A stretch of 56,306 nucleotides of DNA from Microvirga massiliensis (GTDB taxonomy: Bacteria; Pseudomonadota; Alphaproteobacteria; Rhizobiales; Beijerinckiaceae), in NCBI RefSeq assembly GCF_001006805.1, contig NZ_LN811369.1:33731-90036 (forward strand). Direction: 5' to 3'. Shown piece after piece: positions 45,513 through 53,659 of this stretch (position 1 is the stretch's first letter; every line of letters begins with the position of its first letter). Below the pieces are notes generated by a model, which was not told the origin of the DNA, ran no database searches, and worked only from the letters and a program-made list of their open reading frames with translations. The position numbers and the translations under genes are program-made.

Positions 45513-46109
45513 TAGGCACCTCATCGAACTTTGAAGAAGCTTGCCGTTGCATCCCGGCCTCTTAGTAGGACTCAAAGTACCGGGCCGATTTTTCATCGGA
45601 AGTGTCCGATGCTCAGGGCAGAGAACCCAGCAACCCAGCAGTATCCAGGTAACATCGCATCGTCCTATCCGCTGCTCAAGTGTCTCACTGCCCAGGCGCT
45701 ACTTCGTAGCTTCATCGATCTGCCAACCACTGGCGAAGGCGATGGGATGTAACGGGTCGGTGCAGGATCAGATTTGCCTGACTCCAAGGCCGTGCGCAGC
45801 AGACGATACCGTTAAGCTTGCCCGTCTCGATGCTCATTCTTCTATCCTGTACATACCGTGACCACATTGAGGCGCTGGAACCTTGGCCGGCAGTTTAACT
45901 CCGCAGAGCAGACGGCGGGAGTCGATGGAACAACTAGGCGCCACGTGCAGCATAACAACTGGAGCGCTAGCAGTTCTGCCCTTGATCCGCAAAGGGTGAG
46001 AAAGCAACACCACTCGAGGATTCACTCCGTCGATTGAAGATCCCAAGCAGGTTGCGGCGGGATAGCCAACGGATGCTGGTCGTGTTTCGATCTCGTAGTT
46101 TGCTGTGGG
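45513..46109. other. 597-base intergenic region
   Basis: This separates the divergent starts of the Wzc-like gene and the transposase debris. Short open frames in it have no recognisable content. It should hold the promoter of the Wzc-like gene. I see no clear operator, RNA or repeat. Confidence 0.4.
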
Positions 46110-46735
46110 ATGCGGCTCATGGTGAGCCAATCTCCTGTTGCGGCAAGCTTCGAGCAGCGGCGCGACCTCATGGCTCTCAGCCGCTCGCGGGATCGAGGTG
46201 AAGCGGATCGAGCACGGGCGGTCCAGCTGACCCTGTCGGGCTGGCCCAGCCCGCGGGTCGCCGAGGCCTTCGGGTTCCGCGAGGACACGATGCGTCTCTG
46301 GTGCAGCGCCTTCATGAAGGCCGGGGTTCAGGCGCTGTAGAGATCGGTCGCGCCAGGGCCAGCCCCAGTCAAAGCCAACCGCGCTTTGGCTGGGGCGGAA
46401 GACGTTCTGTCCGGGCTGGTCGCGGTTCGCCCCAACTGGACCTTGTCGCCTCTGGCGGACGAGATCGCGACGCGCGCGGGCGTGCGGATCTCAACCTCGC
46501 GGCTCTCGGTCGTGCTGCGCCAAAAGGGGATTTCCGCTGGCGGCGGCCGCGCCACACCCTGAAGGACCGCCAGGATGCGCCAGCCGTGGATCGCGCCGGC
46601 TTACGCCGCAAGCTCCTCAAGGCGCAGGCCAAAGCCGGCGATAGCGTGCTCTTGTTCGGGGATGAGTCCGAAGCACTCACCCATCCCGATCTCGCGCATG
46701 TCGGGGCTAAGCGAGGCGGCGATCTGCGCATTCCA
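46110..46735 (+). pseudogene. IS630-family transposase remnant A (N-terminal part)
   Basis: The N-terminal helix-turn-helix part is open from 46110 to a stop at 46340 (RARAVQLTLSGWPSPRVAEA, FGFREDTMRLWCSAFMKAG). It continues in other frames with LADEIATRAGVRISTSRLSV and KGISAGGGR, then KAGDSVLLFGDESEALTHPD, which looks like the first Asp of the DDE site. Several frame changes and a stop separate these pieces. It joins remnant B near 46730 with no spacer. Confidence 0.65.
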
Positions 46736-47678
46736 GTGTCTACCGGACCAGCCGCCGCTTCGTGGAAGGCAACCTGGAGAAGGCACTCCGCGAGGAGCCG
46801 CGGCCGGGGGCAGCGCGCAAGCTCTCCGGCCAAAAAGAAGCTCCCCTGGTGGCGACCGCTCGAAGGCCGCCCCGCTGGACGCTTGAGCTCTTGGCCGGTT
46901 AGATGGTGCTGTTGACCCGACACGACAGCCTCGCGCGCGAGACGGTGCGGCGGCTCGCCGAGAACACGCTCAAGCCCTGGCGCGAGAAGATGTGGTGCAT
47001 TCCGAAGATCGACGGCGAGTACGTCGCCCGCATGGAGGACGCGCTCGATCTCTACGCCGAAGCCTCCGATCCGCGGCACCTAATGGTGTACTTCGAAGAG
47101 AGCCCGACCTAGCTAATCGGCGAGACGCGCCTGCCGCTCCCGGCTACGTCGGGGTAGGTCGCGCGCGTCGATTACGAATATCGCCGCAACGGCACTCTCA
47201 ACCCGTTCGTGTGCTTCGCTGCGTTATCGATCCTGGCACCAAGTCACGGTCAGCATGCGGCGCACAGCCCTCGATTTTGCCGCTTGCCTGCGCGACTTGG
47301 CCGATGTGCACTACCCACAGGCCGAGCGGATTCGGATCATGATGGACAATCTCTCAACGCACACGCCAGGATTGCTCTACGAGGCCTTCCCGGCCCCAGA
47401 GGCGCATCGCATCCTGCGCCGCTTGGAATTCCACTCTACCCCCAAAGCACGCCAGCTGGCTCAACATGGTCGAGATCGGGGTGCTCAAGGGCCAGTGCCT
47501 GGACCGGCGCATCGACGATCGCCAGTACCTCGAGCGGGAGATCGCCGCCTGGGAGCGCAAGCGCAATGCCGCCGGCGCCCGCGTGAAATGGATGTTCACG
47601 ACCGAGAACGCCCGTGCCAAGTTGGACCGCGCCAACCCCAAGCCAGCCACTCTCGACCATCTCACCAAAGCGTCATAA
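46735..47678 (+). pseudogene. IS630-family transposase remnant B (C-terminal two thirds)
   Basis: Pieces of an IS630-type transposase appear in successive frames: RRFVEGNLEKALREEPRPGA, then ARETVRRLAENTLKPWREKM and WCIPKIDGEYVARMEDALDL with FEESPT (46903-47112). Further on are DYEYRRNGTLNPFV, MMDNLSTHTPGLLYEAF, RRLEFHSTPK, MVEIGVLKGQCLDRRIDDRQ and AGARVKWMFTTENARAK. Stops at 46900, 47110 and 47157 and later frameshifts inactivate it. The catalytic Asp in DNLSTH is still visible. Confidence 0.75.
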
Positions 47679-47731
47679 TCACTGCGCCGACGATCTAGCA
47701 CTTGAGCACAGGTTAGCGTCGTTCAATCATT

Positions 47732-47900
47732 GTTGCACCTTGAGCCTGTTAGGGACTGAGGGGGGTATGGTTTTTAGCACAAGCCAGGCGAAGGCGAAGG
47801 CGATGAAGTAGAGGCCTCGCACGATTTCGGGCAAGCGCTCGTAATCACGGACAAGACGCCGGATGCGAGTCATCCAGGAGAATGAGCGCTCCACGCTCCC
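47732..47900 (-). pseudogene. IS5-family transposase C-terminal remnant
   Basis: The minus strand encodes VERSFSWMTRIRRLVRDYER, LPEIVRGLYFIAFAFAWLVL and a stop, the conserved end of IS5-type DDE transposases (the Glu of the DDE triad is in VERSF). Everything upstream of the VERSF motif is missing, and the adjacent bases belong to a recombinase-like frame, so the element was truncated. Confidence 0.75.
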
Positions 47901-47914
47901 CTGTACAACGTTTC

Positions 47915-48111
47915 CTTGGTTTGCCGTGGCTATCCCCCTGTGTCCCAGGAAGGCGGAAGACGATCTCGATGCGATGGTCCATCAGCCGAATGACCTCGCG
48001 CTTGGCAGGCCAATCGAGTAGGTCGAGGTTCTCGCGCATCTTGATCGCGAAGTCCTCCAAGTGCCCGATGACCAGGGTGAGGTCACGGCTGGTCTCGGCA
48101 GCCGCGACCAT
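47915..48111 (-). pseudogene. site-specific recombinase C-terminal remnant
   Basis: The minus-strand frame SRDLTLVIGHLEDFAIKMRE, followed by NLDLLDWPAKREVIRLMDHR and IEIVFRLP, resembles the C-terminus of large serine recombinases. No catalytic domain is found in the window, and the preceding 250 bases do not keep a frame. It adjoins the IS5 remnant directly. Confidence 0.45.
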
Positions 48112-48356
48112 ACTGCCTGTCGAGCTTTTCCAGCAGCGCGATGAAATCCGCGCTGCGCTTGCTCCGGCTGGTGCGCACGCTCAGTGCACGCGGCGCCCAG
48201 TCGAGCCAATCCCAGATGGTGCTCATCCTGGAACGCGAAGGCCTCACCCGATGCCAGCTGGGGATGGCGCGCTGCATCGAGGTCTTAGTGGCCCCGCAAG
48301 ATCTGCCCGTCCTCCACCACTCCCAACCCGTCAAAACCTCTGTGCCGGGGATCTAG

Positions 48357-48992
48357 TTTAGTACTTTCGCCCGTGAACGATTGGTTGGAAGGAAAGGCTT
48401 AACGGCTGGATCCTCACCCTGCCTGCGGTTCTTTGGACTCGGACCGAGTATCGCGAAGTGAGTAGGCCCTCGGCACCTCCTCACAGCCCACCCAAACCCC
48501 ATCTGTCCCCCGTCCAAAGGCTGGACTACACTCCGCGAGACTCCGCCGGCAGTGACATCAGATGCATAAATTTCCTCAGCTACGGCTATCTTAACGCTCG
48601 CAACACAGCATAATACGTGTCAAGGGGTAAGTAGCCTCAGTCTCCGCCTTCGCGTCTGACGCAACTTCTATGATGCAACATCCGGGTAAATGCATCACTC
48701 AAATAATTAGAAGTAAGAATTGTCAGCGCCCCAAACTGCAAACCAGCCTCCACTCTGTTCTCTTAAACCTCCCATTGTGCTAGCATTCCCCACTGTGCTG
48801 ATGCACTCCGATCAACAGTACTCATGGTCCGCGTGAGCTTGCTTCTGTTGTCAATATTGCAGGACAGTGCGGCGCTGCAGCCTTGCTTGCGAAGTTTTAA
48901 GCTCTATCGGACCTCTCTCTAGCCTACGTGCTCGTGGCAGCGAGTCTCGTCGCTTCGCATCCGCGCCGACGTTAGCAGTCCGGGAAAAGTAC
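48357..48992. other. non-coding stretch downstream of the transposase debris
   Basis: About 630 bases without a recognised gene. It is more AT-rich than the rest of the window, especially 48540-48800. It probably contains the promoter of the beta-helix gene. I see no terminal inverted repeats, no tRNA and no attachment-site-like sequence. Confidence 0.4.
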
Positions 48993-50231
48993 ATGGGTTC
49001 TGACTCAACTCGACATACAGCTATGAACGGCCACGCACTCATGGCAATGATCCTTGCCGTGGCATGCTTGGTCCCGGGAGTTGCGTTAGGTCGCGAGCCC
49101 CGCACTTTTTATGTCGCTCCATCTCCTGCCGGAACCAGCGATGGTTCTGACTGGACCAATGCTGGCCCTTTGGAAAAGCTACCTGCATTCGTCGCCAAGG
49201 CTGGTCCTGGCGGGAGGGTAATGCTCCGGGCTGATGCGGGGCCCTACAGAATTGCACGACAGATCACTATCCGCGCCGGTGGAGACGTTGAGGCACCTGT
49301 GACAATCACAGGCGCCGACGGTACTGGGAGGCCTGCGAAAGCGGAAATAGTAGGGAACCGCTCCGATCCGTGGACGGTCGATGGCGATTCCGGGCCTGAA
49401 GTCTTCCGTCTCTCCGCTGGAGCGAACCATCTCCGGTTTGAGCAAATCCTATTCCGTAACCAGGGCAATGGTTGCTTTCGCATCGCGAGCGACGTGCAAG
49501 GCTTGGAGATACAAGACGTGGACGCGCGGAACGTGCGACGCTTTATTGAGAACTATGCCGGTAGACCGGGAGAAAGTGCGAGCATCGACGGCCTCATAGT
49601 TCGCCGTGCGACTGTTCGGGGATATTCAAAGGGTGCGATCAGGTTGCGGAGTAACTCGCGAAACATCGTGATCGAGGACATCATCGGCGATAGTGAGCGT
49701 CAGGACGGCGACAACTTCGCAGAAGGCATCGCGCTAGAGGGCACGGTTCACGACGTCGTGCTTCGCCGCGTAACGATGATGAATAGTCACGACAGCATAC
49801 ACGAGTACTGGAACGGAGACGGCTTCGTGACCGAGGGGCGTGTGTACAATGTTCTCTTCGAGGATACTGTCGCATCCGGGTCGACTGACAGTGGCTACGA
49901 TCTCAAATCTTCTGCGACCACTCTGCTCCGGGCCCGTGCCGAGGACAATGCGCGAAACTTCAAAATTTGGGGCGACTCGATAATCCTCAACTGCGTCAGC
50001 CGCAATCCACACAAGCGGGGTGGAAACGGCAAGCAAAATCACTTCTGGGTCGGGAAAGACGCCAACGTACGTGTCACCGGATGCCAAATCGAAGACTCGG
50101 ATACCATTACTACTGCGTTTGAGGTGCACGGACAAATTGTTGTGCAGAACTCAACCGTTACAATAAGCCCGAGCGCTCGCCTTTCGTTGATTGGCGACAG
50201 CGGTTCACTCGACATCGTGCCCGGTAAGTAG
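48993..50231 (+). CDS. secreted right-handed beta-helix protein
   Basis: A 412-residue exported protein. An N-terminal hydrophobic stretch (GHALMAMILAVACLVPGVAL) is a signal peptide, with the start at 48993 or 49023. Then follows RTFYVAPSPAGTSDGSDWTN, a common opening of pectate-lyase-like proteins, and a series of parallel beta-helix turns (GLEIQDVDARNVRRFIENYA, NIVIEDIIGDSERQDGDNFA, VVLRRVTMMNSHDSIHEYWN, VYNVLFEDTVASGSTDSGYD). In exopolysaccharide loci such proteins are often polysaccharide lyases, epimerases or hydrolases acting in the periplasm. I cannot assign the reaction. Confidence 0.8.
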   Translation: MGSDSTRHTAMNGHALMAMILAVACLVPGVALGREPRTFYVAPSPAGTSDGSDWTNAGPLEKLPAFVAKAGPGGRVMLRADAGPYRIARQITIRAGGDVEAPVTITGADGTGRPAKAEIVGNRSDPWTVDGDSGPEVFRLSAGANHLRFEQILFRNQGNGCFRIASDVQGLEIQDVDARNVRRFIENYAGRPGESASIDGLIVRRATVRGYSKGAIRLRSNSRNIVIEDIIGDSERQDGDNFAEGIALEGTVHDVVLRRVTMMNSHDSIHEYWNGDGFVTEGRVYNVLFEDTVASGSTDSGYDLKSSATTLLRARAEDNARNFKIWGDSIILNCVSRNPHKRGGNGKQNHFWVGKDANVRVTGCQIEDSDTITTAFEVHGQIVVQNSTVTISPSARLSLIGDSGSLDIVPGK

Positions 50232-50253
50232 TGGCGCAGGCTGGCGGTGCAAT

Positions 50254-51516
50254 ATGAAAATCTGTGTCATTGGACTAAGAGGAATTCCTCACGTCATCGG
50301 GGGCGTTGAGAGTCACTGCGAGCACCTCATCCCGAAACTGCAAAAACGACGTCCGCAAGACCAGTTCACAGTGATTGGACGCAAGGCCTATTGTTCTCAC
50401 CCAACTCGCGAGTACGAAGGTGTCCGTGTCATCGCTCTCGGACATATCGCGAGCAAACGTCTGGAGACAATCTCGAATGCTTTGATAGGCCTTTTCTATG
50501 CACGATTTTGCGTTGGTGCCAAGATAGTTCACATCCAAGCGATCGGCCCCGCGCTCGTTTCTCCCTTCGCCAGGGTTCTTGGCATGAAAGTGATCGTGAC
50601 ATACCATGCAGCGGATTACAAAAGAGATTGTTTCAATGTTTTTAGCAAGGCGGTTCTTCGAATTGGCGAGTTCTGTGCGCTGCACTTCGCTAATCAGGTA
50701 ATAGTGGTTTCGCCTTCCCTCACTGAACACCTCAAAGCTCGCTACAGGTCCAGATCGTCCCACATCGCGTATATCCCGAATGGAGCTACACACATGCTTC
50801 GGCAGCCCGCGGCCGAATACGATTGCCGTTCACTCCTGGAGAGATTTGGACTTGTGCCGGGCGAATATATTGTCACTGTCGGGCGGCTTGCCCCTGAAAA
50901 GCGAATCGAAGATCTCATCCGCTCATTTCGAGGTGTCGCCAGTCCGCCCAGACTCGTAGTCGTTGGCAGCGCCACGCTAGGCGATTCATACGTAGAGTTC
51001 CTTCACCGCGAGGCCGATGACAGAGTCATATTCACTGGCTTTCTCAGTCAAGGGGAGATAGCCGCCCTGCTCCGGGGTGCCTCGTTATTTGTGCTTGCGT
51101 CTCGGTACGAGGGGCTGCCTATTGCCGCGCTTGAGGCGGCGATTCTTGGTTGTCCAATTCTGCTGAGCAGTATTCAACCGAACCTCGATTTGGGCTTAGC
51201 GCCGACCCACTACTTTAAGGTTGGTGACGTAGACGAACTTCGGCGGAAACTTGCCGAACCCCACGAAATCTTCCGCGTCGATCCAGACGCCATTCTGGAC
51301 CGATATGACTGGGATAAGATCAGCGAGATGACGAGCGCTGTATACTCGGCCTTGCTAGTGAAGTCTCAGACGGCGCTGGCGGGGCACTCACCACCTGGCG
51401 ATGGAGATTCGTCGGTAGATCTCAAGCACGTTCGCAGCGTGGCTCCGTGGCGCGAGTTCCTCCGCCACCCGCTGGCGAGCTTGGGCTCGGAGCGTAACCT
51501 CTCCGGGCGCGGCTAG
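50254..51516 (+). CDS. family 4-type glycosyltransferase (copy B)
   Basis: A 420-residue GT-B glycosyltransferase of the type MKICVIGLRGIPHVIGGVES, seen in proteins that pass sugar to exopolysaccharide lipid carriers. Donor-domain motifs are YIVTVGRLAPEKRIEDLIRS, RVIFTGFLSQGEIAALLRGA and the E-x7-E block ASRYEGLPIAALEAAILGCP. The start at 50254 follows a weak purine run. The last 43 codons overlap, on the opposite strand, the end of the next glycosyltransferase gene; this tail (VAPWREFLRHPLASLGSERN) is unconserved-looking and is probably read into antisense DNA after loss of an earlier stop. Confidence 0.87.
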   Translation: MKICVIGLRGIPHVIGGVESHCEHLIPKLQKRRPQDQFTVIGRKAYCSHPTREYEGVRVIALGHIASKRLETISNALIGLFYARFCVGAKIVHIQAIGPALVSPFARVLGMKVIVTYHAADYKRDCFNVFSKAVLRIGEFCALHFANQVIVVSPSLTEHLKARYRSRSSHIAYIPNGATHMLRQPAAEYDCRSLLERFGLVPGEYIVTVGRLAPEKRIEDLIRSFRGVASPPRLVVVGSATLGDSYVEFLHREADDRVIFTGFLSQGEIAALLRGASLFVLASRYEGLPIAALEAAILGCPILLSSIQPNLDLGLAPTHYFKVGDVDELRRKLAEPHEIFRVDPDAILDRYDWDKISEMTSAVYSALLVKSQTALAGHSPPGDGDSSVDLKHVRSVAPWREFLRHPLASLGSERNLSGRG

Positions 51517-52527
51517 GACATTCAAAGCCACATCCGCGAACTGTTCCGGAGTCGCGTCGATCCTGACAAGACGCCCTCCCCCCCATCGAGCCGCAATCTC
51601 ACGGTGGCCCGCATCATCGGTCGCTACGAAAGGAATCCCGAGCAATAGAGCTTCAACGAGGGTGCGACCGAATGGTTCAGCAAGTGCAGGTGCGAGTAGG
51701 ACGTCTAAAGTAGCGAGGTTCATTTCCGGCGGCGACCGGAAGCCGGCCAGAACGACCTTGTCCCTGAGGCCTAGTTTCCGCGCGCGGTCCTCCAAATCCT
51801 TGTCCCGGAAATCCCGCTCTCGACCGAACATCAGGAAGCGGGCGTTAGGCTCCCGATCAGCGATGATGCGACAAACATCAAGGAAGAAATCGGGCCTCTT
51901 TCGATGCTGAAATTGTCCCACAAAGCCAACCAGAATAGGGGGCTGGTCCTCCTGCCATCGCGCATTGAACTCGGCTCTCCATCCGGTCGAGCGCTCGAGT
52001 ACCGGTTCGGGAAAGGGGTTCAAGAGAGGATGAACCCGGTGGCCCGCGAGAAAGCTGAGATTGTGCCGGCACGGCTCCGATATACTGATCACGGCGTGTG
52101 CCATTTGAATTCGCAGCCTGTCAAACCAAGACATGGCTAAAATTTTTCTATGATGATAGACGACCGGGAGGCCCAGCAGCCTCCCGGCTGAGCCCCAAGA
52201 TTGAAGAGTCCATAGATCGCTGCAGTGAACCACGGCACGAGGCCCGTAGATGCGCAGTGCCTGCATGCGAAGAGGAAGCTTTACGAGATCATTCCAGGGC
52301 CTGAGGGATTTCGCAGGAGGATCGCCGGTCGATTGAACCCGGAGTCCCATCGCGGAAGCCTGGCCAGCCACACCTGAACCCACGGCGGCCATGATAATGC
52401 ACGGGATGTCGTGGTCTTGCATCAGCGAGCGCGCGAGATGGAACGTTGAAATATGGCTTCCACCAACGTTTGCTCCTGTAAATGGAAACAGGATAGGCCC
52501 CACCGACGCATCTGTCTTCGAGTTCAT
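51388..52527 (-). CDS. family 4-type glycosyltransferase (paralogue of copy A)
   Basis: A GT-B glycosyltransferase of about 379 residues, beginning MNSKTDASVGPILFPFTGAN after GGGAAAAAGAG; an ATG 14 codons upstream is less likely. It shares many blocks with the protein at 41858-43066, including VGGSHISTFHLARSL, DLWTLQSWGSAGRLLGLPVV, YHHR, ILVGFVGQFQHRKRPDFFLD and AEPFGRTLVEALLLGIPFVA. The two therefore arose by duplication and probably use similar donor or acceptor sugars. It converges with the preceding gene with a 129-base overlap, and is divergent from cysD. Confidence 0.88.
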   Translation of the reverse strand: MNSKTDASVGPILFPFTGANVGGSHISTFHLARSLMQDHDIPCIIMAAVGSGVAGQASAMGLRVQSTGDPPAKSLRPWNDLVKLPLRMQALRIYGPRAVVHCSDLWTLQSWGSAGRLLGLPVVYHHRKILAMSWFDRLRIQMAHAVISISEPCRHNLSFLAGHRVHPLLNPFPEPVLERSTGWRAEFNARWQEDQPPILVGFVGQFQHRKRPDFFLDVCRIIADREPNARFLMFGRERDFRDKDLEDRARKLGLRDKVVLAGFRSPPEMNLATLDVLLAPALAEPFGRTLVEALLLGIPFVATDDAGHREIAARWGGGRLVRIDATPEQFADVALNVLAAPGEVTLRAQARQRVAEELAPRSHAANVLEIYRRISIARW

Positions 52528-52717
52528 CTCTTTTTCCCGCTGGCCACCGGGATATCTCCATTCGGACATATTGCAAGTGTTACCTGATGCCCTTCTTTCG
52601 TCAAACGGATCTGTCGTCCGAGAGCTAGAGCGCTTGACCGGTAGGCCCTTTATAGCTCAAGCTCCCGAGGTCCGGTAAATTACACCATTCCAGACTACAG
52701 GTGGGAGTGGAGGGGAT

Positions 52718-53659
52718 ATGGATCTATCGCTGCAACCGGCCAAGGCCACGGTAGCCCGGGCTTTGTCTCCACATCTGCGATGGCTTGAAGCGGAGTCGAT
52801 TACTATAATCCGGGAGGTGACGACGGAGTTCGGCAACCCAGTCATGCTGTATTCCATTGGCAAAGACTCGAGCGTGATGCTTCATCTCGCGATCAAGGCT
52901 TTCTATCCATCGAAGCTACCCTTTCCATTGCTTCACGTCGACACCACATGGAAGTTCAAGGAAATGATCGCGTTTCGGGACGAGACGGCGCGTCGCTTAG
53001 GACTTCAGCTGCTCATCCACGTCAATGATGAAGGTTTGGCGCGCGGGATTAATCCAATTACTTCAGGTTCGATCTTGCACACGCAGGTAATGAAGACGGA
53101 GGCTCTTAAACAGGCTCTCAACAAGCATGGGTTCGACGCGGCTCTCGGCGGCGCAAGACGCGACGAAGACAAGAGTCGCGCAAAAGAGCGAATCTTCTCG
53201 TTCCGATCGGCGAATCATAGCTGGGACCCGCGCAACCAGCGACCTGAACTCTGGAAGCTCTTCAACACGAAGATCTGCCCGGGCGAATCTGTCCGCGTAT
53301 TCCCGCTCTCGAACTGGACTGAATTAGACGTCTGGCAGTACATCAAAGCTGAGCAGATTCCAATTGTGCCGCTCTACTTCGCGAAAGCAAGGCCAGTCGT
53401 GAGCCGCTCTGGCGTATGGATTATGGTCGATGACAATCGGCTGCCGCTGCGAGCTGGCGAGACGCCTGAGATGCGCGTTGTACGGTATAGAACTCTCGGG
53501 TGCTATCCCCTGACCGGTGCAATTGAATCCTCCGCGGCAACTCTCGACGACATCATCGCCGAAATGCTTACGGTTCAGATCTCCGAACGTCAGGCGCGTT
53601 TGATCGACACGGACGAGGCTTTTTCGATGGAGAAGAAGAAGCGAGAGGGTTACTTTTAA
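52718..53659 (+). CDS. cysD: sulfate adenylyltransferase subunit 2
   Basis: The catalytic adenylyl-transferring subunit of ATP sulfurylase, 313 residues, the usual length. The PP-loop is YSIGKDSSVMLHLAIKAF near residue 47, followed by PFPLLHVDTTWKFKEMI and GGARRDEDKSRAKERIFSFR; the C-terminus KKKREGYF is typical. It forms APS from sulfate and ATP with CysN. GGAGGGGAT precedes the start. Its stop overlaps the cysN/C start by one base (TAATG). It lies in the polysaccharide locus, about 18 kb from the cysJIG operon; no cysH is seen in the window. Confidence 0.95.
   Translation: MDLSLQPAKATVARALSPHLRWLEAESITIIREVTTEFGNPVMLYSIGKDSSVMLHLAIKAFYPSKLPFPLLHVDTTWKFKEMIAFRDETARRLGLQLLIHVNDEGLARGINPITSGSILHTQVMKTEALKQALNKHGFDAALGGARRDEDKSRAKERIFSFRSANHSWDPRNQRPELWKLFNTKICPGESVRVFPLSNWTELDVWQYIKAEQIPIVPLYFAKARPVVSRSGVWIMVDDNRLPLRAGETPEMRVVRYRTLGCYPLTGAIESSAATLDDIIAEMLTVQISERQARLIDTDEAFSMEKKKREGYF

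Noticed and set aside
48141..48356. Short plus-strand frame near the recombinase remnant
   Set aside because: No recognisable protein features, and the bases on both strands lack a steady coding pattern; left as debris.
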